DNA of 64,000 bases from Hyphomicrobiales bacterium (GCA_027487245.1 JAIYDY010000092.1:26737-90736); one strand, 5' to 3'; numbered from the stretch's first letter, positions 19,271-27,998 are shown. The notes: generated by a model not told the origin, from the sequence alone. Made by a program: numbers and translations.

Positions 19271-20241
19271 ACGCGGGAGCAAAATCGATGTCCGGCAAAG
19301 CATTTGCCTCCCAGGCGGATCTGACGGCCAAGGCCGTCACCTTCTCGGCAATCGGTGAAGGGCTTTACGCCTATACGGCGCAAGGTGATCCCAACACCGG
19401 AATCATCATCGGTGACGACAGCTGCATGGTGATCGACGCACAGGCCACACCGTTGATGGCGCAGGATGTCATCGCCCGGGTGCGCGCTGTCACGGACAAG
19501 CCGATCAAGTATGTGCTGCTCTCGCACTACCACGCCGTGCGCGTGCTGGGCGCATCGGCCTATGGTGCCTCGGAGATCATCGCGCATGAGGCCACCCGAA
19601 AGCTGATCGTCGAGCGCGGCGCCGAAGACATGGCCTCCGAGATCGGTCGTTTTCCGCGGTTGTTCAGGGGTGTCGACACGGTGCCCGGATTGACCTGGCC
19701 AACATTGACTTTTGCCGGCTCATTGACGCTCTGGCTTGGCAAGCGCCGCGTTGAGATTTCGCATCCGGGGCGTGGCCACACGGCAGGCGACACGATTGCC
19801 TGGGTGCCCGATGCCGGTGTTCTGTTCTCCGGTGACCTCGTGGAATACAAGTCGGCCTGCTACTGCGGCGACGCCTTCCTGCGCGAATGGCCACAAACCA
19901 TCGCAAGGCTCGCGGCGCTGGATGCGGTGGCGCTGGTCCCGGGCCGCGGCGACGCGCTGGTCGGGTCCGCCACCGTCAAGGCTGCCATGGCCGGTACGGC
20001 TGACTTTCTGAACGCGCTGTTTGGCACTGCAGAACGGGCCGTCGCACGCGGCCTCTCGCTGAAGGAAACGGCAGCGGCTGTACGGGCCGAGATGGACAAG
20101 CCTTTCGGTGATTATGCCATCTATGAACACTGCCTGCCCTTCAATGTCAGCAGGGCTTATGACGAGGCCCGCGGGATCGACTGGCCGCGGATCTGGACCG
20201 ATGAGCGCGACGTCGCGATGTGGACCGCCCTTCAGGATTGA
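19267..20241 (+). CDS. MBL-fold metallohydrolase with an incomplete metal site
   Basis: This 324-residue metallo-beta-lactamase-fold protein is embedded in the homogentisate operon. The usual HxHxDH motif reads H87-Y-H89-A-V91-R92, so the two site-2 ligands are replaced. H171 (GRGHTAGD) and D190 (FSGDLVE) are kept. The final site-2 histidine of the usual PGHG motif is R227 (PGRGD). Site 1 is therefore intact and every ligand unique to site 2 is gone, which predicts a one-metal or redesigned active site. The ATG at 19267 overlaps the maiA stop; an internal ATG at 19288 is possible. The role is unknown. Context suggests hydrolysis of an ester, thioester or lactone related to aromatic degradation. 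Confidence 0.85.
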   Translation: MNAGAKSMSGKAFASQADLTAKAVTFSAIGEGLYAYTAQGDPNTGIIIGDDSCMVIDAQATPLMAQDVIARVRAVTDKPIKYVLLSHYHAVRVLGASAYGASEIIAHEATRKLIVERGAEDMASEIGRFPRLFRGVDTVPGLTWPTLTFAGSLTLWLGKRRVEISHPGRGHTAGDTIAWVPDAGVLFSGDLVEYKSACYCGDAFLREWPQTIARLAALDAVALVPGRGDALVGSATVKAAMAGTADFLNALFGTAERAVARGLSLKETAAAVRAEMDKPFGDYAIYEHCLPFNVSRAYDEARGIDWPRIWTDERDVAMWTALQD

Positions 20242-21833
20242 TGCCCTTGCGCGCCACAAAAGGCACTTTCGCGCAATTCTCCTATGCGCCTTCGCCGGAT
20301 CAGGACCGCGCTTCACCGGCCCACCACCCGGTGATTATTGTCGGCGCAGGACCGGTCGGACTCGCGCTGGCCATCGATCTGGCGCAGCGCGGAACGAGGG
20401 TCGTACTGCTCGACGATTCCGATCGCATCGGCGATGGCTCCCGCGCCATCTGCTTCGCCAAGCGGACGCTGGAGATCTTTGACCGCCTTGGCGTGGCGAA
20501 GCCGATGTTGGAAAAGGGTGTCAGCTGGCAGGTCGGCAAGGTCTTTCAGGCTGGCGAGTGTCTTTACCAGTTCGACCTGCTGCCCGAACCCGGCCACAAG
20601 ATGCCGGCGTTCATCAATCTCCAGCAGTTCCATGTCGAGAAGTTCCTGATCGATCGTGCACTGGCGCTCGGCGTTGATCTGCGCTGGAAGAACCGTGTGG
20701 TTTTTGTCCGCAATGCGACCGGTATCGTGCATCTCACCATTGAGACGCCGGATGGTTGCTATGATCTGGCCGCCGATCATGTGGTGGCTTGCGATGGTGC
20801 CCGTTCGCCGATGCGTTCCATGCTTGGCTTGTCATTTGCCGGCGAAATATTCGAGGACCAATTTCTCATTGCCGATGTCCGGATGCAAGCCGACTTCCCT
20901 GTCGAGCGCTGGTTCTGGTTCGACCCGCCGTTCCATTCCGGGCAGTCCTGCTTGCTGCACAAGCAGCCCGACGACATCTGGCGCATCGACCTGCAACTCT
21001 CGCCTGACGCTGACGCCGAGTACGAGCGGCAACCAGCCGTGGTGCGCCCGCGCATCGAGCGCATGCTGGGCCACGCCGATTTCGACCTGGAATGGGTCTC
21101 GATCTATCGGTTCCAGTGCCGCCGTCTGGAGCGGTTCCGCGATGGCCGCGTGATCTTTGCCGGCGACGCGGCACATCAGGTATCGCCTTTCGGGGCACGC
21201 GGTGCCAATTCGGGCATCCAGGACGCGGACAATCTTGGCTGGAAGCTGGCTCTCGTGATGGCGGGCGTTTCGCCCGATGAACTGCTGGCGAGCTATGACA
21301 GCGAGCGCTCCGAGGCCGCAGACGAAAACATCCAGAACTCGACCCGGGCGACCGACTTCATCGCGCCACGCAGCCTTGCCGAGCGGTTGTTCCGCAACGC
21401 GGCGCTGGCATTGGCGCGCACTCAGCCGTTTGCCAGGCGCTTCGTCAATTCCGGAAGGCTGTCGCTGCCCACGGCCTATGCCGGAAGCTCTTTGTCGACA
21501 GTCGATAGAGAGATCTGGTCCGCCGGCCCCGCCCCGGGTGCGCCCATCCCCGATGCTCCCTTCGGGCGCGCCTATCTCGGCGAGTGCCTGAACGGCAGCT
21601 TCCTGCTGCTGGCCGGCCCTTCGGTTCCTGTGGGTCTGGCCCCGGTCTGGGTCACCCATGTCGTGCCTGGCGCAGACGACAACTTGCTACGGGAGCGGTT
21701 CGATCTCACGAACTGTGCGGCCTACCTGATCCGCCCGGACGGCCATGTCGCGGCGCGCTTCCGGCATGCTGACCAGGAGCGCATTGCAGCGGCTCTGCGC
21801 AAGTCGAAAGGAATGGCTGATGAAGATCGATAG
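20241..21833 (+). CDS. FAD-dependent aromatic monooxygenase (MhpA/MhaA-like)
   Basis: This flavin hydroxylase of the PHBH-like class should add oxygen to a phenolic ring with NAD(P)H. The 530-residue protein has the dinucleotide motif IIVGAGPVGLALAIDLA near residue 32, the DG motif VVACDGARSP, and the FAD-binding FAGDAAHQVSPFGARGAN, plus a C-terminal thioredoxin-like domain. The ATG at 20241 overlaps the MBL stop (TGATG). It is the fifth gene of the homogentisate operon and is followed by a DUF2783 protein. The likeliest role is to supply homogentisate, for example by 6-hydroxylation of 3-hydroxyphenylacetate; another hydroxyphenyl acid is possible. Confidence 0.85.
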   Translation: MPLRATKGTFAQFSYAPSPDQDRASPAHHPVIIVGAGPVGLALAIDLAQRGTRVVLLDDSDRIGDGSRAICFAKRTLEIFDRLGVAKPMLEKGVSWQVGKVFQAGECLYQFDLLPEPGHKMPAFINLQQFHVEKFLIDRALALGVDLRWKNRVVFVRNATGIVHLTIETPDGCYDLAADHVVACDGARSPMRSMLGLSFAGEIFEDQFLIADVRMQADFPVERWFWFDPPFHSGQSCLLHKQPDDIWRIDLQLSPDADAEYERQPAVVRPRIERMLGHADFDLEWVSIYRFQCRRLERFRDGRVIFAGDAAHQVSPFGARGANSGIQDADNLGWKLALVMAGVSPDELLASYDSERSEAADENIQNSTRATDFIAPRSLAERLFRNAALALARTQPFARRFVNSGRLSLPTAYAGSSLSTVDREIWSAGPAPGAPIPDAPFGRAYLGECLNGSFLLLAGPSVPVGLAPVWVTHVVPGADDNLLRERFDLTNCAAYLIRPDGHVAARFRHADQERIAAALRKSKGMADEDR

Positions 21834-22038
21834 CCAGCCACGGTTCGCGGATATGGATGCGGCCTATCGCGCGATCATTGAAGCGCATCGCGGCCTTGCC
21901 GACGAGCAGAGCGCGGCGCTCAACGCAGCGCTGGTGCTGATCCTTGCCAATCAGATCGGCGATCAGGAGGTGCTTGCCGATGCCCTTGCTCTCGCCAGAG
22001 CGGCGATCGCACGTCCGGCCGGTCAGGCCGGGAATTGA
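21820..22038 (+). CDS. DUF2783 small protein, possible hydroxylase coupling partner
   Basis: This 72-residue helical protein overlaps the end of the flavin hydroxylase gene by 14 bases and has AAAGGA eight bases before its ATG. DUF2783 proteins are repeatedly found beside aromatic flavin hydroxylases. From memory, 3-hydroxyphenylacetate 6-hydroxylase of Pseudomonas putida uses a large flavoprotein (MhaA) with a very small coupling protein (MhaB), and the size and position here fit such a partner. The sequence is rich in Ala, Leu and Asp/Glu with no cysteine or metal motif. It is the last gene of the operon. Confidence 0.75.
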   Translation: MKIDSQPRFADMDAAYRAIIEAHRGLADEQSAALNAALVLILANQIGDQEVLADALALARAAIARPAGQAGN

Positions 22039-22076
22039 AGCACACGATCATGCCGGCGCGGCACCTGTTCGCTGCC

Positions 22077-22961
22077 TTATGCTGCCCCTGAACGCAGCAT
22101 GGCGATGATGCCCGAAAAGTCGGTACCAGCGTTCCCATCTGCAGCGAACCGGGCATAGAGGTCGGCCGCCTCGGCACCGAGCGGTGTTGAAGCGCCGGTG
22201 GCCTTGGCGGCGTCCTGCGCGAGCTTGAGATCCTTCAGCATCAACTCGGCTGCGAAACCGGGCTTGTAGCCGTTGTTGGCGGGTGAGGTCGGCACCGGCC
22301 CGGGCACGGGGCAGTAGGTTGTCAGCGACCAGCACTGGCCCGACGAGGTCGAGGCGACATCGAACAGCGCCTGATGCGAGAGGCCAAGTTTCTCACCCAG
22401 GGCGAAAGCTTCGCCGACGGCAATCATCGAAACCCCCAGGATCATGTTGTTGCAAATCTTGGCGGCCTGCCCCGCGCCGGGTCCGCCGCAGTGGACGATC
22501 CTCTTGCCCATGGCTTCGAGAAGTGGCCGTGCCGCGGAAAACGCATCCTCCGCCCCGCCCACCATGAAGGTCAGCGTGGCAGCCTTGGCACCGCCCGTGC
22601 CGCCCGAAACCGGCGCATCGACCGACGCCATTCCGGCGGCTGCCGCGATGGCATGGACGGCGCGCGCGCTGTCGACATCGATGGTGGAGGAATCGATCAG
22701 CAGTGTGCCTGGTCGGGCTGCCGTCGCGATCTGGCTCCAGACCGTGCGCACGTGGCTGCCCGCCGGCAGCATGGTGACAACCGCGCTGGCATCCCGCAGC
22801 GCGTCTGCTGCGGTCGCTGCAATCGTGATCCCCAGGGCTTCGGCCTCGCGCCTCGATGTTTCGGACAGATCGAAGCCGATCACGCTGTGCCCTGCCTTCG
22901 TCAGGTTGGCGGCCATCGGGGCCCCCATGTTGCCCAGTCCGATGAATGCGATGGTGGTCAT
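22077..22961 (-). CDS. mmsB: 3-hydroxyisobutyrate dehydrogenase
   Basis: The enzyme oxidises 3-hydroxyisobutyrate to methylmalonate semialdehyde with NAD in valine degradation. The N-terminal Rossmann motif is IAFIGLGNMGAPMAANL, followed by VDAPVSGGTGGA and the catalytic-lysine region GAGQAAKICNNM. Its 294 residues fit the family. It lies downstream of an isobutyryl-CoA dehydrogenase-like gene on the same strand, the same pathway, with a small membrane protein between them. Confidence 0.93.
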   Translation of the reverse strand: MTTIAFIGLGNMGAPMAANLTKAGHSVIGFDLSETSRREAEALGITIAATAADALRDASAVVTMLPAGSHVRTVWSQIATAARPGTLLIDSSTIDVDSARAVHAIAAAAGMASVDAPVSGGTGGAKAATLTFMVGGAEDAFSAARPLLEAMGKRIVHCGGPGAGQAAKICNNMILGVSMIAVGEAFALGEKLGLSHQALFDVASTSSGQCWSLTTYCPVPGPVPTSPANNGYKPGFAAELMLKDLKLAQDAAKATGASTPLGAEAADLYARFAADGNAGTDFSGIIAMLRSGAA

Positions 22962-22984
22962 GGTGTCCTCCGGCAGTGTCAGTG

Positions 22985-23377
22985 TCAGGCAGTTGGAAGG
23001 TCGGAATGTGGTGGATTCACAGACGCGCGCGCTGTCAGCCCGCCGAGCAGCATGAAGCCATGGAACCAGAGCATCAGCCCGCCGAAGCCCTTGTCGAGTT
23101 TCGGATCGATGTTCGGAAAGGCCAGCCCGAAATGCGACGTGATGGCAGCCATCAGCAACAGGCCGGGAATGGCAGCAAGCACAACACCCCGAAGACCGCA
23201 GCAGTGGCGGCTGACAAGCCAGCCCACTGTGAGGCCGGCGACGGCACCGGCAAGCGCCTGCCCATTGGCAGATGCCCGCCCTTCGAAGAAGAACAGGTGG
23301 CCGGCGACCCGGAACAGGGCCACGCCCGAGATCGCGAGAGCCAGCCCGAAGAGCAGAGGTTTCAGCGACGACGACAT
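22985..23377 (-). CDS. Small membrane protein in the valine operon
   Basis: This is a 130-residue protein with about four hydrophobic segments and no domain I recognise. It starts two bases after the acyl-CoA dehydrogenase stop and ends 23 bases before mmsB, so it is almost certainly cotranscribed with the two valine-catabolic genes. A double cysteine (HCC) lies near residue 58. Coding is supported by the tight spacing and by a composition unlike the out-of-frame translations. The function is unknown. Confidence 0.7.
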   Translation of the reverse strand: MSSSLKPLLFGLALAISGVALFRVAGHLFFFEGRASANGQALAGAVAGLTVGWLVSRHCCGLRGVVLAAIPGLLLMAAITSHFGLAFPNIDPKLDKGFGGLMLWFHGFMLLGGLTARASVNPPHSDLPTA

Positions 23378-23378
23378 C

Positions 23379-24533
23379 TCAGGCCCGATTGCCGCGGCCG
23401 AGCAACGAGCGCGCCACGATCAGGCGCATGATCTCGTTGGTGCCTTCGAGGATCTGGTGGACCCTGAGGTCGCGCACGATCTTTTCAATGCCGTAGTCGG
23501 CGAGGTAGCCGTAGCCGCCGTGCAGTTGCAGCGCCTGGTTGGCGATGGTGAAGCCTGTGTCAGTGGCGACGCGCTTGGCCATGGCGCACAGCGTGGTGGC
23601 ATCGGGGTCCTTGCGGTCAAGGGCGGCAGCGGCACGCCAGAGCAGGCTGCGCGCGCCTTCCAGTTCTGTCGCCATGTCGGCCAGAGTGAACTGCAGCGCC
23701 TGGAACTGGTCGAGGCTCTTGCCGAAGGCCTTGCGCTCTGCCGCATAGGCAATGGCCCGGTCGAGCGCAGCCTTGGCACCGCCGATCGAGCAGGCCCCGA
23801 TGTTGAGACGCCCGCCATCAAGACCGGCCATGGCGATCTTGAAGCCGATGCCCTCCGGGCCAAGCCGGTTGGCCACAGGCACGCGGGCTTGATCGAGGAT
23901 CACGGCGCGCGTCGGCTGGGCATTCCAGCCCATCTTGCGCTCTTCAGCACCGAACGAGAGGCCCGGCGTGTCCTTCTCGATCACCAGAGTGGAAATGCCC
24001 CCCGCCCCGTCTTCGCCGGTCCTGACCATGGTGACATAGACATCCGAGCGGCCAGCGCCGGAGATGAACTGCTTCTGCCCGGTGACGATGTAATGGTCGC
24101 CATCTCGCACGGCGCGGGTCTTGAGCGCGGCCGCATCGGAGCCCGCACCCGGTTCGGTCAGCGCATAGCTGGCCAGATGCTCCATGGTGCACAGCCGGGG
24201 CAGGAAACGCTGACGTTGCTCGTCAGACCCATAGGCGTCGATCATCCAGCCGCACATGTTGTGGATCGAGATGTAGGCCGAGACCGTGGGGCAACCTGTG
24301 GCCAGAGCCTCGAAGATCAGCGCCGCATCCAGACGCGACAGGCCCGAACCGCCAACATCGTCCCGGATGTAGACTCCGCCCATGCCGAGCGCAGCAGCGG
24401 CGCGCATCTCGTCGACCGGAAAATGCTTGTCATGATCCCAGCGCACCGCATGGGGCGCCAGCGTCTCCGCGGCAAAGGCTGTCGCCATCTCGCTGATGGC
24501 AAGCTGATCATCATTGAGCCCGAACATCGGCAC
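23379..24533 (-). CDS. Acyl-CoA dehydrogenase, isobutyryl-CoA dehydrogenase type
   Basis: This flavoprotein probably converts isobutyryl-CoA to methacrylyl-CoA in valine breakdown. It has the acyl-CoA dehydrogenase signatures [14 protein letters not shown] (near residue 125), [25 protein letters not shown] and the C-terminal [17 protein letters not shown]. The catalytic glutamate is expected in LEGTNE. The 384 residues and the mmsB partner favour the ACAD8-like branch over straight-chain enzymes. It is the first gene of a three-gene minus-strand operon. Confidence 0.88.
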   Translation of the reverse strand: MPMFGLNDDQLAISEMATAFAAETLAPHAVRWDHDKHFPVDEMRAAAALGMGGVYIRDDVGGSGLSRLDAALIFEALATGCPTVSAYISIHNMCGWMIDAYGSDEQRQRFLPRLCTMEHLASYALTEPGAGSDAAALKTRAVRDGDHYIVTGQKQFISGAGRSDVYVTMVRTGEDGAGGISTLVIEKDTPGLSFGAEERKMGWNAQPTRAVILDQARVPVANRLGPEGIGFKIAMAGLDGGRLNIGACSIGGAKAALDRAIAYAAERKAFGKSLDQFQALQFTLADMATELEGARSLLWRAAAALDRKDPDATTLCAMAKRVATDTGFTIANQALQLHGGYGYLADYGIEKIVRDLRVHQILEGTNEIMRLIVARSLLGRGNRA

Positions 24534-24667
24534 GGCACATCCGCCTCGGCAAGAACCTGAAGCACCTGTCTAGCGCAGTTTCAGCCAAAGCGATCAGGGG
24601 TGATTGCGCACAGCCCATGCGCGTTCAGGCGCAAGCCTGCCCGGTTGCATGCCAACGCGCGATGGCC

Positions 24668-24988
24668 TCAACGTTTGGGAAACGACAGCCGCTTGACGTT
24701 AGACTTGACGCGGCGCGCTGCAGGTTTCAGCGCGGCGTTCGCCAGCCTGCGACCCGACTGCATCATCGTTGGTGGATGCGCGCCCTGCCACACGGCGAGT
24801 GCGGACTGCCACCAGATGCTGTGCATCTCGACATGGACCGCAATGGCACCTTCCGCAACGGCGGCAAACTTCTCCTCCACCATGCGCTCAGTCTCGCGGG
24901 TGCCCCCGCCGAGGCCAAACATCTCAAGCCAGAGAAGTGGCGCTCTTTGCGCAACCACCAGCGGAGCCAGCATCAGGTCCTTGTCCAT
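24668..24988 (-). CDS. Phasin-like small helical protein
   Basis: This 106-residue protein is predicted to be mostly helical, with hydrophobic and amphipathic stretches, an acidic middle (TRETERMVEEKFAAVAEGA) and a strongly basic end (RRVKSNVKRLSFPKR). It recalls small phasin-family proteins of rhizobia that coat polyhydroxybutyrate granules. The start at 24988 is chosen because the 14 residues upstream overlap a strong dyad. That dyad (25009-25048) contains a CTGCACTGCAC motif like PhaR sites, which independently supports the assignment. No strong Shine-Dalgarno is visible. The name is an inference. Confidence 0.55.
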   Translation of the reverse strand: MDKDLMLAPLVVAQRAPLLWLEMFGLGGGTRETERMVEEKFAAVAEGAIAVHVEMHSIWWQSALAVWQGAHPPTMMQSGRRLANAALKPAARRVKSNVKRLSFPKR

Positions 24989-25008
24989 GCCAAGACTAGG
25001 CCGCCAAA

Positions 25009-25048
25009 TGCTGCACTGCGTCAAGCACAATCATTGTGCAGTGCAGCA
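25009..25048. promoter_or_regulatory. PhaR-like nested dyad upstream of the phasin-like gene
   Basis: Outer arms TGCTGCACTG (25009-25018) and CAGTGCAGCA (25039-25048) are perfect reverse complements. Nested inside is a second dyad GCACAA-TCA-TTGTGC (25025-25039). TGC/GCA-rich repeats of this type are known targets of PhaR, the repressor that senses polyhydroxyalkanoate in alphaproteobacteria. The site ends 20 bases upstream of the phasin-like start and also lies just past the prmB stop at 25055. Confidence 0.5.
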
Positions 25049-25054
25049 AAACGA

Positions 25055-25972
25055 TCAGATCTTGCGCAACTGGGCCTCCGTGACCCAGAAAACCTCGCCG
25101 CTGCTCTCGGCGCTGTCGAGCCAGAGGAAATCGATGGCAGGGTAGTCCTCGTCGAGAATCTCGCGATCCGTCCCGATTTCGCAGATCATCCCGCCGCCAC
25201 GCTTGAGGTGCTTGCCAGCCTCGGCAAGGATGCGGCGCACCACGTCCATGCCATCAGCCCCTCCTGCCAGCGCCATGGCTGGTTCTGCCCGGAACTCGGG
25301 CGGCAGGTCAGCCATCGTCTCGGCGTCGACATAGGGCGGGTTGGTGATGATCAGGTCGTAGCTCTTGCCCTTGAGGGGCGCAAACAGATCACCCTGAAAC
25401 AGGCTGATCCGGTCGGCAAAGCCGCTCTCGGCGACGTTCTCGCGCGCCACCGCCATGGCGTCCGGTGACAGCTCCACGGCGTCGATCTTGGCGTTCGGGA
25501 AAATATGCGCGGCCAGAATGGCGAGGCAGCCGGAACCGGTGCACAGGTCCAGCACGCTGGTCACCGCCTGGACATCGTCGATCAGGGTGAAGTCGTCACC
25601 GCCGAACAGGCCCGAGAACAGCATCTCGCCGATGTAGGAGCGCGGCACGATCACGCGCTCGTCCACCTTGAAGGGGATGCCCTGGATGTAGGTGCGCCCT
25701 GTCAGGTAGGCCGCAGGCTTGCGCGTGGCGATGCGCTGCTCGATCAGGGCCAGCAATTGTTCGCGCTCGGCCCGCGACAGCCGCGCATCCACGAACGGCT
25801 CAAGCTGGTCGACCGGCAGATGCAAGGTTTCGAGGATGAGATAGGCCGCCTCATCCAGCGCCGTCGTCGCGCCATGGGCATGGACGAGATCGGCGGCACG
25901 GAAGCGGCTGACCGCATGGCGCAGGATGTCGCGAATTGTGATCAGTTCGTCGGCAAGTGATGGCTTGGTCAT
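25055..25972 (-). CDS. prmB: 50S ribosomal protein L3 glutamine methyltransferase
   Basis: PrmB methylates the side-chain amide of a glutamine in ribosomal protein L3. It has an N-terminal helical domain, the SAM site VLDLCTGSGCLAILAA near residue 140, and the catalytic NPPY tetrad in DLIITNPPYVDAE. The IPFKVDERVIVPRSYIGE run distinguishes PrmB from PrmC, in which the corresponding motif differs. The ATG at 25972 gives 305 residues, typical of the family. Confidence 0.9.
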   Translation of the reverse strand: MTKPSLADELITIRDILRHAVSRFRAADLVHAHGATTALDEAAYLILETLHLPVDQLEPFVDARLSRAEREQLLALIEQRIATRKPAAYLTGRTYIQGIPFKVDERVIVPRSYIGEMLFSGLFGGDDFTLIDDVQAVTSVLDLCTGSGCLAILAAHIFPNAKIDAVELSPDAMAVARENVAESGFADRISLFQGDLFAPLKGKSYDLIITNPPYVDAETMADLPPEFRAEPAMALAGGADGMDVVRRILAEAGKHLKRGGGMICEIGTDREILDEDYPAIDFLWLDSAESSGEVFWVTEAQLRKI

Positions 25973-26022
25973 GGCTCTGCCATCCCATACTTGGCTGCCG
26001 GCGACAACCGCCGGCGGCCAAT

Positions 26023-26865
26023 TCAAAACAGCCTGATCGCCACGATGCCGCCAAGTGCGAGGAACGCCGCGCACCAGTGCAGCGGCCCGATCTGTTCCTT
26101 CAGCACGAAGGCTGCAATGGCTGTGGCGAACAGCACCGACGTCTCACGCAGCGCAGCGGCCATGGCCACGGGGGTGATCTTCAGTGCCCAGATGTAGACA
26201 AGGAAACTCGTCATCGAGAGCAGCGAGATGCCGAAGGACAGGCGGGCATGGCGGGCGAGCAGCCTCACCGGGTTGCGCCCTTCGATCCGCACCATTGCTG
26301 CCAGCATCAGCCCGTTGCCGATCGCGACCATGGCGGCATAGCTCACGACGTTTGCGCTGAGGCGCACGCCCATTGCATCGGCCGCCACATAGCCTGCACC
26401 GCACAGCGCCGCGAAGAGGGCATAGCCAACGCCCGACAACTCGGCCTTGCCGGCCCGCCGTGCGATCAGGGCCAGCAGGATCAGCGCGCTGGAGATCAGG
26501 ATCACCCCGAAGGCGCCGCCCGGCGTCGGCCACTCGCCGAACATCAGGATCGCGATCGGCAAGGCCAGCAGTGGAATGCCGGCCCGCATGATCGGGTAGG
26601 CCAGTCCGTAGCTGGTGCGTGTATAGGCCACCATGGCGGCCCGAATGCCGATGCTGTTGATGATCACGCCACCGACGAGCCAGGGCCAGACCTCTCGCGA
26701 GGGCAGCCCGGCCAGTGCCACGAGCGGGATGCTGATAATGGCTGCTGCCATCACGGCACAGGCGATGATGTCGCCCGGCTCCTTGTGCGAGCGCGCCATC
26801 GCGTTCCAGATCGCATGGAGCAGCGCGCTGGCCATGATGGCCAGAAAGGGAAGCGTTCCGATCAC
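26023..26865 (-). CDS. EamA-family (drug/metabolite) transporter
   Basis: This inner-membrane exporter has about ten membrane segments in two EamA repeats, the second beginning near the GKAELSGVGYALFAALCGAG stretch. It belongs to the drug/metabolite transporter superfamily; the substrate is unknown. The start is uncertain: a GTG at 26865 begins just before the first hydrophobic segment and gives 280 residues, a GTG at 26925 would add a polar 20-residue tail, and an ATG at 26835 would trim the first helix. No start has a good ribosome binding site. Confidence 0.8.
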   Translation of the reverse strand: MIGTLPFLAIMASALLHAIWNAMARSHKEPGDIIACAVMAAAIISIPLVALAGLPSREVWPWLVGGVIINSIGIRAAMVAYTRTSYGLAYPIMRAGIPLLALPIAILMFGEWPTPGGAFGVILISSALILLALIARRAGKAELSGVGYALFAALCGAGYVAADAMGVRLSANVVSYAAMVAIGNGLMLAAMVRIEGRNPVRLLARHARLSFGISLLSMTSFLVYIWALKITPVAMAAALRETSVLFATAIAAFVLKEQIGPLHWCAAFLALGGIVAIRLF

Positions 26866-27003
26866 GAACGGACTTGCATCAAGGGGCGTTCCGGCAGCAT
26901 GCGACCAATCTGCCCGAGGCCGCACAGCGCGCCCAGAGCCGGCAGGCCATGGCCGGCATGCATGCTCTGCGTGAGGACTTCGCCGTCCAAGCCGTCACCG
27001 CCG

Positions 27004-27990
27004 TCACAGCCGCTTCTCCATGAACACGCTCAGCGGATCGGGTTGATAGGGCGCGAAGGCCGTGCGCGGCACAAAGCCAGCCTTGCGATACAGCGCCAGC
27101 GCGGGTGCCGAATAGACGCCGGTTTCCAAACGCAGCAGGCTGATGCTGGCCTCGCGCGCCGCCTGTTCCACGGCGGCGATAAGGCCTGCACCGACGCCCT
27201 GACCGCGCGCTGCATCGGCGACGAAGAAGCGTTTCAGTTCGCCATGCTCCTGTCCAAGCAGGATACTCCCGCAGCCGAGGGCGACCCCGCCGCGCCGGGC
27301 CACGAAGAAGCGTACCGCCGGATCAAGCAACTGCGACAGGTCCAGCATGTGGTTGCTCTCCGGCGGATACAGCGCCGCTGAATACTCCTCGGAGGCGGCG
27401 AGAAACTGCCTGACCTCCGGCTGGTCCGGTGTCTCGGGCGCGATTTGCAGCGGAGGTTGCGGGCGCAGGTCCTTGTAGAAATAGACGGTGCCGCACAGGC
27501 GCCCGTCCGGCCACAGCGCATAGTCCGGGATCAGCCCGGCACGGCGCCAGCCGGCCCTTGTGTAAAGCCGCTCGCCGGCGCTGTCCTCGACCGTGTCGAG
27601 CACCATCAGCCACCAGCCGGCCTTTCGCGCTTCCTGCTCGGCATGGGCGAGCAATGCTGCCCCGATGCCCTTGTTGCGGCCGTCGCGATGGACCAGCATC
27701 TTGGCAAGATCGGCGCGGTGAGGCTGGTTTGGTGTGCCGGATGCAACCACCTGCACAGTGCCGATGAGACGGCCCGCGCTTTCGGCCACAAGCAGGATGC
27801 GCTGGCCCTCTGCAGCGCCCTCGGCCACGCGGGTCCAGAAGCGCACGGCCTCGGCGCGCGTCAGACCTGCCATGAACGACACGGATGCGCCGCCCGCCAC
27901 GCAGTCGATGAGGATGTCAGCGAGTTCGTCGACGCGAGACCTGGCTTCGGCCGGCTCAGCCTGGCGGATGGTGAAGGAGTGCTCTGTCAT
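27004..27990 (-). CDS. Tandem GNAT N-acetyltransferase
   Basis: Two GNAT domains are fused in 328 residues. The first (about 1-178) has the acetyl-CoA loop VHRDGRNKGIGAALL, the second (about 180-328) has VADAARGQGVGAGLI. Each has its own C-terminal segment (LYTRAGW and LYRKAGF), so both may bind acetyl-CoA. The substrate is unknown; such proteins acetylate antibiotics, amines or amino acids. It starts eight bases after the stop of an XRE-cupin regulator on the same strand, which suggests that the regulator controls it. Confidence 0.85.
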   Translation of the reverse strand: MTEHSFTIRQAEPAEARSRVDELADILIDCVAGGASVSFMAGLTRAEAVRFWTRVAEGAAEGQRILLVAESAGRLIGTVQVVASGTPNQPHRADLAKMLVHRDGRNKGIGAALLAHAEQEARKAGWWLMVLDTVEDSAGERLYTRAGWRRAGLIPDYALWPDGRLCGTVYFYKDLRPQPPLQIAPETPDQPEVRQFLAASEEYSAALYPPESNHMLDLSQLLDPAVRFFVARRGGVALGCGSILLGQEHGELKRFFVADAARGQGVGAGLIAAVEQAAREASISLLRLETGVYSAPALALYRKAGFVPRTAFAPYQPDPLSVFMEKRL

Positions 27991-27998
27991 GGCCGTGC

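Noticed and set aside
22374..24560. 728-codon open frame on the plus strand
   Set aside because: It runs antisense across mmsB, the small membrane gene and the acyl-CoA dehydrogenase, all with clear family motifs.
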